Positions 14,622 through 21,871 of a stretch of DNA of 22,118 nt are shown in pieces. Location of the stretch: assembly GCA_023418095.1 (NCBI GenBank), contig JAEZDL010000115.1:1-22118 (forward strand), read 5' to 3'. The notes beneath the pieces are model-generated. The model did no database searches. It saw only the letters and a list, made by a program, of their open reading frames with translations, and had not been told where the DNA came from. The position numbers were made by a program, and so were the translations under genes. Origin of the DNA: Bacteroidota bacterium. GTDB taxonomy: Bacteria > Bacteroidota > Bacteroidia > Flavobacteriales_F > PHOS-HE28. Every line of letters starts with the position of its first letter. Position 1 is the stretch's first letter.

Positions 14622-15395
14622 ATGAAGGTCACGCTGATCACTGTTTGCCGCAATGCCGCCGCTGTGATCGCGGAGACGCTGGAAAGTGCGTTGTCCCAGG
14701 ATCATGAGCGGATCGAGTTGATCGTGATCGATGGCGCGAGCACCGATGGTACCGTGGAGATCCTTCGCGATCTTGAGCAGCGCGTGAATTCCAGCCCTGC
14801 CCCCGGTCCCACAATGGTGCTTGTAAGCGAACCGGACAACGGGATCTACGATGCCATGAACAAAGGCCTACGCCTGGCTACTGGCGATGCGATCGGTTTT
14901 CTCAACGCGGGCGATCTGTTGATGGATCGTGGCGTGATCGGAAAAGTGGTGCGTGAATTCGATCGATCGGGGGCGGATGCCGTGTATGGTGACATCATCA
15001 TGGTGAACGGGAAGGACATCCAAAAAGTGGAACGCACCTGGCGCAGCGGAACCTACGATCGCCAGCGGTTCCGCAAGGGCTGGATGCCGCCGCATGTGGC
15101 CACCTTCATAAGGAAGGAGGTCTACGACCGGCATGGTCATTTCAATACGGACCTGCGGATCGGCGCGGATTACGAGATCCTGTTGCGTTTCCTGTACCGG
15201 CATGGGATCAGTGCCGTACATCTGCCGGAGTTCCTGGTCCGCTTCCGCCTTGGCGGCATGAGCAATGGTGGCTTCAGGCAGATCCTTCAAGCCAATCGCG
15301 AAGTGCGCCGGTCGTGGGGTTTGAACGGGTTGAAGGCGCCACCCCTGCTTGTTACGCGCAAATTGTGGAGCAAGGTGATGCAGTTCTTCCATTGA
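14622..15395 (+). CDS. Glycosyltransferase family 2 (colanic-acid WcaE/WcaA-like)
   Basis: A 257-aa inverting GT-A enzyme. It begins MKVTLITVCRNAAAVIAETLESALSQ, followed by LIVIDGASTDGTVEIL (Asp37 and Asp42, nucleotide binding). SEPDNGIYDAMNKGLRLATGDAIGFLNAGDLL is the family's central motif; NAGD takes the place of the DxD metal site. ADYEILLRFLYRHG and FRLGGMSNGG near the C-terminus are typical of the acceptor region in capsule/EPS GT2 enzymes. The ATG at 14622 lies 10 bp after the acetyltransferase stop; a TTG six codons earlier is less likely. It closes the cluster of four, since a hairpin overlaps its stop codon at 15394-15413. Confidence 0.92.
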   Translation: MKVTLITVCRNAAAVIAETLESALSQDHERIELIVIDGASTDGTVEILRDLEQRVNSSPAPGPTMVLVSEPDNGIYDAMNKGLRLATGDAIGFLNAGDLLMDRGVIGKVVREFDRSGADAVYGDIIMVNGKDIQKVERTWRSGTYDRQRFRKGWMPPHVATFIRKEVYDRHGHFNTDLRIGADYEILLRFLYRHGISAVHLPEFLVRFRLGGMSNGGFRQILQANREVRRSWGLNGLKAPPLLVTRKLWSKVMQFFH

Positions 15396-15413
15396 TCGGC
15401 CTGCCGGCCGATC
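15394..15413 (+). terminator. Hairpin overlapping the GT2 stop codon
   Basis: GATCGGCC (15394-15401) and GGCCGATC (15406-15413) are perfect reverse complements around TGCC. The stem begins inside the TGA stop (15393-15395) and is followed by TAACTTC rather than a T tract. It probably marks the 3' end of the polysaccharide operon. Confidence 0.5.
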
Positions 15414-15420
15414 TAACTTC

Positions 15421-15726
15421 ATGTCCCCAATCACTGCCATGAACAAGGAATCCTTCCGTGTATCGGGTGAAGATCTGCTCAACAAGATCAAGGAATTGAT
15501 CAGTGAAGGCAACGTGCGAAAAGTGACCATCCTGAACAAGGATGGCCGCGAAGTGATGAGCTTTCCGCTCACGATCGGTGTTGTGGGCGCGTTGTTCGCG
15601 CCGCTGCTCGCTGCGATCGGTGCGCTGGCCGCGTTGATCGGTGAATGCACCATCGCCGTGGAGCGCGATCACGAAACTGTCCGCAATACCGAGAGTGCAC
15701 CGCCACCGGGTGCTGAAAAGCTCTAG
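15421..15726 (+). CDS. DUF4342 family protein
   Basis: A 101-aa protein matching the DUF4342 layout. An N-terminal helix-turn (FRVSGEDLLNKIKELISEGNVRKVTI, UBA-like in appearance) and a small strand pair (LNKDGREVMSFPLTIGVV) precede one long hydrophobic helix (GALFAPLLAAIGALAALIGE) and the end strand CTIAVERD. The function of the family is not established; it is probably membrane-associated. The first ATG (15421) is taken. A second ATG at 15439 starts exactly at the conserved domain, and TAACTTCA at 15414-15421 resembles a -7 element, which would favour 15439. The gene stands alone between the glycan cluster and the efflux operon. Confidence 0.85.
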   Translation: MSPITAMNKESFRVSGEDLLNKIKELISEGNVRKVTILNKDGREVMSFPLTIGVVGALFAPLLAAIGALAALIGECTIAVERDHETVRNTESAPPPGAEKL

Positions 15727-15780
15727 ATCCCTCATGCTTCACAGCTCTTAACAGCGAACGGTCCCTACTTCTCCTGCTGC

Positions 15781-15802
15781 AACGGTTACATTTGTAACTG
15801 TT
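15781..15802 (+). promoter_or_regulatory. Operator-like 22-bp near-palindrome over the marR -7 element
   Basis: The left arm AACGGTTACA and right arm TGTAACTGTT, separated by TT, match as inverted repeats at nine of ten positions; the inner GTTACA/TGTAAC is perfect. The site lies 11 to 32 bp upstream of the MarR start codon and encloses the -7 element TACATTTG (15787-15794). The size and symmetry fit a MarR-dimer operator, so autorepression of the whole efflux operon is inferred. Confidence 0.6.
15787..15794 (+). promoter_or_regulatory. -7 promoter element of the marR-efflux operon
   Basis: TACATTTG is a perfect TAnnTTTG match, ending 18 bp before the TTG start at 15813. It is the only good -7 match in the 86-bp spacer after the DUF4342 gene and sits inside the palindrome. 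No -33 TTG is evident. Confidence 0.6.
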
Positions 15803-15812
15803 TCGATCTCTT

Positions 15813-16289
15813 TTGAATACTCCCGATCCTTCCGTTTCCGTAGGCTATTGGGCTGCGATCGTGGCGCAGCAACATTATACCCTCCTGCTCGATCGCATGC
15901 GCGGGCACGACCTCGATCGGGGTTTCTATGCACTGCTCACCATAGCCGAGAACGATGGCCGCATGAGCCAGCAGGAACTCGCCGAAGCGATGCATATCGA
16001 GAAGGTGACCATGTTACGCCTCATCGATATGCTCAGTGAGAAGGGATATGTGGAAAGGATCGGCTGCGCCAACGATCGTCGCAAGCATCACATAAGGTTG
16101 CTTCCCAAGGCCAGGCCGGTGGTGGAGCGCATCCGGAGTGTTTACAAGGAATTGAACCAGATCGCATTCAAAGGACTGAAAGCCGCCGATCGCAAGCTGC
16201 TCATCCAGCACATGAACAGGATGCTCGGCAACCTGGCGATAGGTGATCTGCGCCCGGTGCCGCTCAAATACAAGAAGACCGCACGATGA
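15813..16289 (+). CDS. MarR-family transcriptional regulator of the efflux operon
   Basis: A 158-aa winged-helix regulator. The core is DLDRGFYALLTIAENDGRMSQQELAEAMHIEKVTMLRLIDMLSEKGYVERIGCANDRRKHHIRLLPKA, with recognition helix KVTMLRLIDMLSEKG and wing DRRKHHIRLL. Helices on both sides (YWAAIVAQQHYTLLLDRM and the C-terminal VYKELNQIAFKGLKAADRKLLIQHMNRML) form the dimer interface. The first in-frame ATG is at codon 29, inside the conserved fold, and a stop lies 18 bp upstream of position 15813. The gene must therefore start with TTG at 15813 (or CTG at 15798). It shares an ATGA with the adaptor gene. Such regulators usually repress the pump beside them and are released by its substrates; that role is inferred from context and from the palindrome over the promoter. 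Confidence 0.9.
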   Translation: MNTPDPSVSVGYWAAIVAQQHYTLLLDRMRGHDLDRGFYALLTIAENDGRMSQQELAEAMHIEKVTMLRLIDMLSEKGYVERIGCANDRRKHHIRLLPKARPVVERIRSVYKELNQIAFKGLKAADRKLLIQHMNRMLGNLAIGDLRPVPLKYKKTAR

Positions 16290-17365
16290 AAATTATGCCA
16301 ATGCTGCTCACGATACCGGCGTGCCTCATGTTGCACGCATGCGGTAGTGAGGAGAAGCCCACCGGGTCTTCTGGTCCGCCACCGGCGATGGCCGTGCAGG
16401 TACATGTGCTGCGCCCTTCACTTCTCAGGAATACGATCTCGACCACGGGTACGCTGGTCGCCAACGAAGAAGTGGAGATCCGAAGTGAAGTGAGCGGCCG
16501 GGTCACGTCCATCGGTTTCAAGGAAGGCGCGAAGGTGCAGGCCGGCCAGGTGCTCGTTCGCCTGAACGACGATGATCTGCAGGCCCAGTTAAGAAACGCT
16601 GAAGCAGCGCTGAAACTCGCGAAGCTCACCGAGGAAAGGCAGCAGCAATTGCTCGATGTGAAGGGCATCAGCCAGGAGGCTTTCGAAGGCACGCAGGTGG
16701 ATCGGATCGCAAAGGAGGCGCAGGTGGATGAGTTGAAAGCACAGATCGCAAAGACCACCATACGGGCACCATTCCCGGGAATGATCGGTCTTCGCTCGAT
16801 CAGCGAAGGCGGTTATGTGGCACCCACCACGTTGATCGCCACGCTCACCCAGACAGACCCGATGAAGCTGGACCTGAACGTGCCCGAACGGTTCGGCCGT
16901 GATATGCAGGCCGGAACCTCGGTGGCGTTCACGATCCAGGGCGATACGACAGGTTATACGGCCGAGGTCTACGCAGTGGAACCTCGCGTGGATCCCGCCA
17001 CCCGTACCGTGAAGGTGCGGGCGCGAAGCAGCAATCCACATGGCAGGCTCGTCCCCGGTTCGTTCGCGCGGGTGAACGTCGACCTCGGCACAGTGAAGGA
17101 TGCGCTCACCATTCCCACCGAAGGATTGATCCCCGATATACAGGGACAGACCGTGATCCTGATCAAGGATGGAAAAGCGAAGACAGCGCGTGTGGAGATC
17201 GGATCTCGCACGGAGACCGAAGTGCAGTTGATCAGCGGTGTGCAGCCCGGTGACACCGTGGTCACCAGCGGACTCCTCACTGTGAAGGAAGGAATGGCAT
17301 TGCGTCCGGCCGAGGTGGCGAGGGAACGGGAGGATACAATGCAAAGCGCGGCAGTGAAGGAATGA
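16286..17365 (+). CDS. RND efflux periplasmic adaptor (membrane fusion protein), lipoprotein
   Basis: A 359-aa AcrA/MdtA-type adaptor that bridges the inner-membrane pump and the outer-membrane channel. The N-terminus is a lipoprotein signal with lipobox LHAC, modified Cys19, followed by a Gly/Ser/Pro-rich linker. The family order is clear. A barrel-sandwich (lipoyl) half carries EVEIRSEVSGRVTSIGFKEGAKVQAGQVLVRLND. A short alpha-hairpin follows (LQAQLRNAEAALKLAKLTEERQQQLL to DELKAQIAK). The second lipoyl half is TTIRAPFPGMIGLRSISEGGYVAPTTLIATL. Beta-barrel and membrane-proximal domains contain VDPATRTVKVRARSSNPHGRLVPGSFARVNVDLG and end near GDTVVTSGLLTVKEGM. It starts in an ATGA overlap with marR and ends in an ATGA overlap with the pump gene. 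The substrate range cannot be read from sequence. Confidence 0.95.
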   Translation: MKIMPMLLTIPACLMLHACGSEEKPTGSSGPPPAMAVQVHVLRPSLLRNTISTTGTLVANEEVEIRSEVSGRVTSIGFKEGAKVQAGQVLVRLNDDDLQAQLRNAEAALKLAKLTEERQQQLLDVKGISQEAFEGTQVDRIAKEAQVDELKAQIAKTTIRAPFPGMIGLRSISEGGYVAPTTLIATLTQTDPMKLDLNVPERFGRDMQAGTSVAFTIQGDTTGYTAEVYAVEPRVDPATRTVKVRARSSNPHGRLVPGSFARVNVDLGTVKDALTIPTEGLIPDIQGQTVILIKDGKAKTARVEIGSRTETEVQLISGVQPGDTVVTSGLLTVKEGMALRPAEVAREREDTMQSAAVKE

Positions 17366-20300
17366 ACATCAGCTCGATCAGCATAGAACGGCCCGTGCTC
17401 GCCACGGTGATCAGCATCTTCATCGTGCTGTTCGGCATCATCGGCTTCACGTACCTCGGCGTGCGTGAATACCCGAGCGTAGATCCGCCGATCATCACCG
17501 TTACAACCAATTACACCGGCGCCAACGCGGACATCATTGAAAGCCAGATCACCGAACCGCTGGAGGAAAGCATCAACGGTATCGCCGGCATACGATCGCT
17601 CACCAGCATCAGCAGCGATGGCCGGAGCACGATCACCGTGGAATTCGAGCTGGACGTTGATCTTGAAGCTGCAGCGAACGATGTGCGCGATCGCGTGAGC
17701 CGTGCAGTTCGGAATCTTCCAACCGACACCGATCCGCCGATCGTGGCGAAGAGCGATGCCGATTCCAGCCCGATCCTCTCCATGACGATCCAGAGCGATC
17801 AGCGCAGCTTGCTCGAGCTAACCGAGATCGCGAACAACATCTTCAAGGAAAGGCTTCAGACGATCCCCGGTGTAAGCGAGATCAGGATCTGGGGTGAGAA
17901 GAAATACAGCATGAAGCTGCAGCTCGATCCGGTAAAGATGGCGGGTTACGGCATCACGCCGGGCGATATACGCGCCGCTCTGGAACGCGAGAACGTGGAG
18001 CTGCCAAGCGGTCGCATCGAGGGCTATCGCACCGAGCTCAGCATCAGAACGCTCGGCAGGCTCACCACGGAAGAGGAATTCAATGACATGATCATCCGCG
18101 AGGATGGGAACGTGCTTGTGCGTTTGCGGGACGTGGGCCGCGCCGTGCTTGCGCCGGAGAATGAACGCACGCTGCTTCGCGGCAATGGCGGCATTCCGCA
18201 GGTGGCGGTAGCTGTTACGCCGCAGGCGGGAAGCAACTACGTGGCCATCGCCGATGAATTCTACCGGCGCGCCGATCGGATCAAGGCGGAACTCCCCGGC
18301 GATCTGCGTTACGATCTGGCGATGGATACCACCGTGAGCATCCGCAATGCGATCCTCGAAGTGGAGGAGACCATATTCATCGCGTTCATCCTCGTGGTGC
18401 TCATCATCTTCATCTTCCTGCGCGACTGGCGCACCACGCTCATTCCGGTACTGGCGATCCCGATCTCGTTGATCGGCGCGTTCTTCATCATGTACGTCGC
18501 CGACTTCAGCATCAACATCCTCACGTTGCTCGCCGTCGTGCTGGCCACGGGTATCGTGGTCGATGATGCGATCGTGGTGCTCGAGAACATCTATGCGAAG
18601 ATCGAAGGAGGAATGGATCCGATGCGCGCCGGACATGAAGGATCACGCGAGATCACCTTTGCGATCATCAGTACGACGATCACGATCGCGGCGGTGTTCC
18701 TGCCGATCATCTTCCTCAGCGGACTTACAGGAAGGCTGTTCCGCGAATTCGGCATCGTGGTAGCGGGTTCCGTGATCATAAGCGCTGTGGTGAGCCTTAC
18801 GCTGACGCCCATGATGAGCGCGCGTTTGTTGAAGCACAAGACAAAGCAGAGCCGCTTTTTCGAGATCACTGAAAAGTGGTTCAACAAGCTCGCCGACGGT
18901 TATCGCAATACGCTTGAAAAATTCCTGGTCCGCCGGTGGATCGCATTCCCGATCATGATCATCAGCGGCATCTTGATCTATGTGGCAGGCGTGAACACAC
19001 CGAGCGAACTGGCTCCGATGGAGGACAAGAGCCGCTTCACCATCAACAGCACCGCGCCGGAAGGCACGAGCTATGAGATGATGCTCGACTACCTGGGCCG
19101 CATCCTGCAGACCGTGGATACCATGCCTGAAACCCAGAGCGTGCTTTCCGTGACATCCCCAGGGTTCGGTGGATCGGTCTCGGTGAATTCCGGTTTCGTT
19201 CGCGTTACGCTCGTCGATCCCGATCAGCGCGAACGCACGCAGGACCAGATCGCGAAGGAAGTGAACGCACTTGTGCAGCAACACAATCTGGCGAGAAGTT
19301 TCGTCATCCAGGAAGCCACGATCGGCGGCGGCCGCGGCCGCGGTCTACCGGTGCAGTACGTGATCCAGGCGCCGGATTTCGAGCGGCTGCGCGAAGTGAT
19401 CCCCACATTCCTGGATGCGGCGCGCCAGGATCCGGTCTTCCAGGTGGTGGACCTGAACCTGAAATTCAACAAACCTGAACTGAGCGTGGAGATCGATCGT
19501 GATCGTGCACGTACGCTCGGCGTCAGCGTTCGCGATATCGCAGAGACGCTTCAACTCTATTTCAGTGGACAACGTTTCGGTTATTTCATCCTGAAAGGGA
19601 AACAATACCAGGTGATCGGCCAGGCATCACGCAACCAGCGCGATGCACCGGTGGATCTCGCGAACGCCTACGTGCGCAACGACCGCGGTGAATTGATCCA
19701 GTTGGAGAACCTCGTGCGCACCACCGATCAAAGCAGCCCGCCGCAACTGTACCGGTACAATCGCTATGTGAGTGCCACGGTGAGCGCTTCGATGACGGAG
19801 GGCCATACGATCGGTGATGGCATCGAGGCTATGGATCGGATCGCAGGCCAGGTGCTCGATGAGAGCTTCAGTACGGCGTTGGATGGCGAGAGCAAGGAAT
19901 TCACCGAAAGTTCAAGCAGTCTCACATTCGCGCTGATCCTTGCGCTGATCCTTGTGTTCCTCATCCTTGCCGCGCAATTCGAAAGCTGGATGGATCCACT
20001 GATCGTGATGTTCACCGTTCCGCTCGCACTTGCCGGCGCACTGCTCAGCCTTTGGCTCGGCGGCCATACCTTGAATATCTTCTCACAGATCGGCATCATC
20101 GTATTGATCGGCCTTGTCACCAAGAACGGGATCCTGATCGTTGAATTCGCCAACCAGAAACGCGAACAGGGAATGGAGAAGATGCAGGCGGTGATCGAAG
20201 CGGCAACGCAGCGTTTCCGTCCGATCCTGATGACCACGCTCGCAACGGTGCTCGGCGTTCTTCCGATCGCGCTCGGCCTTGGTGCGGCGGCAAAGAGCCG

Positions 20301-20439
20301 CGTGCCGATGGGGACAGCATTGATCGGCGGACTTCTTTTCGCGCTTGTGCTCACGCTCTTCGTTGTGCCGGCGCTCTATAGTTTCATGGCAAGCAAGGTC
20401 GTAAAACGATCCGCTGAGACACTTTCCGATCAAGCATGA
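17362..20439 (+). CDS. RND multidrug efflux pump, inner-membrane subunit (HAE1, AcrB/MexB-like)
   Basis: A 1025-aa proton-driven transporter, the usual length of the family. It has 12 membrane helices in two halves and two large periplasmic loops (porter and docking domains). The N-terminus is SSISIERPVLATVISIFIVLFGIIGF. The proton-relay acidic pair is Asp401-Asp402 in TGIVVDDAIVVLENIY; the partner lysine is Lys921 in GLVTKNGILIVEFANQKR, corresponding to AcrB Asp407/408 and Lys940. Other marks are TEPLEESINGIAGI, NAILEVEETIFIAFILVVLIIFIFLRDWR, PLALAGALLSLWLGGHTLNIFSQIGIIVLIG and RFRPILMTTLATVLGVLPIALGLGAAAKSRVPMG. Together with the adaptor and channel genes it makes a complete tripartite pump. 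It joins the genes on both sides through ATGA overlaps. Confidence 0.97.
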   Translation: MNISSISIERPVLATVISIFIVLFGIIGFTYLGVREYPSVDPPIITVTTNYTGANADIIESQITEPLEESINGIAGIRSLTSISSDGRSTITVEFELDVDLEAAANDVRDRVSRAVRNLPTDTDPPIVAKSDADSSPILSMTIQSDQRSLLELTEIANNIFKERLQTIPGVSEIRIWGEKKYSMKLQLDPVKMAGYGITPGDIRAALERENVELPSGRIEGYRTELSIRTLGRLTTEEEFNDMIIREDGNVLVRLRDVGRAVLAPENERTLLRGNGGIPQVAVAVTPQAGSNYVAIADEFYRRADRIKAELPGDLRYDLAMDTTVSIRNAILEVEETIFIAFILVVLIIFIFLRDWRTTLIPVLAIPISLIGAFFIMYVADFSINILTLLAVVLATGIVVDDAIVVLENIYAKIEGGMDPMRAGHEGSREITFAIISTTITIAAVFLPIIFLSGLTGRLFREFGIVVAGSVIISAVVSLTLTPMMSARLLKHKTKQSRFFEITEKWFNKLADGYRNTLEKFLVRRWIAFPIMIISGILIYVAGVNTPSELAPMEDKSRFTINSTAPEGTSYEMMLDYLGRILQTVDTMPETQSVLSVTSPGFGGSVSVNSGFVRVTLVDPDQRERTQDQIAKEVNALVQQHNLARSFVIQEATIGGGRGRGLPVQYVIQAPDFERLREVIPTFLDAARQDPVFQVVDLNLKFNKPELSVEIDRDRARTLGVSVRDIAETLQLYFSGQRFGYFILKGKQYQVIGQASRNQRDAPVDLANAYVRNDRGELIQLENLVRTTDQSSPPQLYRYNRYVSATVSASMTEGHTIGDGIEAMDRIAGQVLDESFSTALDGESKEFTESSSSLTFALILALILVFLILAAQFESWMDPLIVMFTVPLALAGALLSLWLGGHTLNIFSQIGIIVLIGLVTKNGILIVEFANQKREQGMEKMQAVIEAATQRFRPILMTTLATVLGVLPIALGLGAAAKSRVPMGTALIGGLLFALVLTLFVVPALYSFMASKVVKRSAETLSDQA

Positions 20440-21737
20440 AGAACATCGGCCTGATCTTTTTCCTTCTTCTCAGTGGATCCTTGTTCGCGCAGGATACCAC
20501 AAATGTTCTCACTCCCGATCAAGCTGTTGCGATCGCATTGGAGAAGAACCATGGCGTAAGACTCGCACGTCTGCAAGCCGAAACTTCCGAGGTTATGAAC
20601 GATGCCGGCAACGCGGGAATGCTTCCTGTGCTCGGGTTGAATGGCCTTTACAGCATCGATAACAGCAGCACACGCCAGGTGTTCTTCAGCGGTGAAGTGC
20701 GCGATGCGGAGAATGCCAATACGCATGTGTTCGATGGCGCGCTCTCGTTGAATTGGACGGTGTTCGATGGTCTGGCGATGTTCGCCCGCAAGGATCGGTT
20801 GGAAGCGCTGGAACTGATCGGCCGATCGGAGCTGAAGCAACAGATCGAGACCACGATCCATGATGTGTTGAACAGCTATTACCTCGCCGTGCAGATGGAA
20901 AGCGCGGTAAGGGTGCAGCGTGAAGGGTTGGTCACATCGCGCGAAAGGCTGCGGATCGTTGAGACCGGCGAACGGCTTGGCGCCGCAAGCGGATTGGAAC
21001 TGGTACAGGCGAGGCTCGATCTCAACGCGGACAGCAGCGCGCTCCTCGACCTCATCGATCAGCGATCATTCGCTGTATCGGCACTTAATACGTTAATGGG
21101 ACGGGATCCTTCCATGCCGGTGCGCCTTGGGTCCGCGATCCCCGTCACCGACGAGCTGGATCCCACCGTGATCCGTGAAAAGGCCCGCACCAACAACGCT
21201 TCGCTCGCTCAGGCTAAGCTCATGCAGCAATTGGCCGAAGCATCGGTGCGCGAATTGCGCGGTGCGCTATTGCCGCAGGTAGATCTGTTCGCCAATTATG
21301 GGTACCGCCGAAGCACCAGCGATGTCGGCTTCATACAGAGCAGCCGCGCGGTAGGGCCGGACTATGGCGCCATGATCAGCATTCCACTGTTCAGCGGCTT
21401 CCAGCAAAGATCGGCGTTGGAAGTCGCCCGTATCCAGCAGGAACAAGCAGCTCTTTCCATCGATCAGGTGCAACTCCAGCTCGATCAACAGATCACCGAT
21501 GGCTGGACGAGCTACACAACTGCGCGCCAGCGCGTGGAAATGGAAACCACCAACCTTGAAGGGATCAGGCAGCAGGTTGAAGTCGCACTGGAAACATATC
21601 GGCTCGGAATGCTCACTGCCGTTGAACTTCGCGATGTGCAACAAGGGATGATCACCGCCGAGAACCGGCTGCTTCTCGCCCAGTACGAAGCGAAGATGGC
21701 CGAGTTGCGATTGAAGATCTTGGCAGGAGAGATCTAG
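20436..21737 (+). CDS. TolC-like outer-membrane efflux channel (OEP family)
   Basis: A 433-aa protein with a signal peptide (MKNIGLIFFLLLSGSLFA, cleavage before QDTTN). Two repeated outer-membrane-efflux-protein halves follow: the first starts LTPDQAVAIALEKNHGVRLARLQAE, and the second is recognisable in EKARTNNASLAQAKLMQQLAEASVRELRGALLPQVDLFANYGYRR. Long coiled-coil stretches around IQQEQAALSIDQVQLQLDQQITDGWTSYTTARQRVEMETTNLEGIRQQVEVALETYRLGMLTAVELRDVQQ build the periplasmic tunnel. It forms the exit duct of the RND pump. The start is an ATGA overlap with the pump stop, and its TAG stop lies inside a hairpin, so it is the last gene of the operon. Confidence 0.94.
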   Translation: MKNIGLIFFLLLSGSLFAQDTTNVLTPDQAVAIALEKNHGVRLARLQAETSEVMNDAGNAGMLPVLGLNGLYSIDNSSTRQVFFSGEVRDAENANTHVFDGALSLNWTVFDGLAMFARKDRLEALELIGRSELKQQIETTIHDVLNSYYLAVQMESAVRVQREGLVTSRERLRIVETGERLGAASGLELVQARLDLNADSSALLDLIDQRSFAVSALNTLMGRDPSMPVRLGSAIPVTDELDPTVIREKARTNNASLAQAKLMQQLAEASVRELRGALLPQVDLFANYGYRRSTSDVGFIQSSRAVGPDYGAMISIPLFSGFQQRSALEVARIQQEQAALSIDQVQLQLDQQITDGWTSYTTARQRVEMETTNLEGIRQQVEVALETYRLGMLTAVELRDVQQGMITAENRLLLAQYEAKMAELRLKILAGEI

Positions 21738-21753
21738 GAAAGCCTCTTTCCTA
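21735..21753 (+). terminator. Hairpin containing the efflux-channel stop codon
   Basis: TAGGAAAG (21735-21742) and CTTTCCTA (21746-21753) are perfect reverse complements around CCT. The first three bases are the TAG stop codon. No T tract follows. It is the likely 3' boundary of the efflux operon; the remaining ~118 bp to the next start show no other clear structure. Confidence 0.5.
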
Positions 21754-21871
21754 TCGACGAGCATAACTTCGATCTCGACCAAATGAGGACATCCAAAAAC
21801 TGCTTGAATTCCATCGACTTTGGAACGATACTTGATATTTCCGCGACCCTAATCAATTGACCACAGAACCA

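Noticed and set aside
14868..15653. 261-codon antisense frame spanning the GT2 and DUF4342 genes
   Set aside because: It crosses two well-supported sense genes and the hairpin between them; its translation shows no conserved motif.
17818..18636. 272-codon antisense frame inside the RND pump gene
   Set aside because: Rich in His, Asp and Arg as expected from reading GATC-rich coding DNA backwards; it has no domain pattern, and the sense strand is an unmistakable RND transporter.
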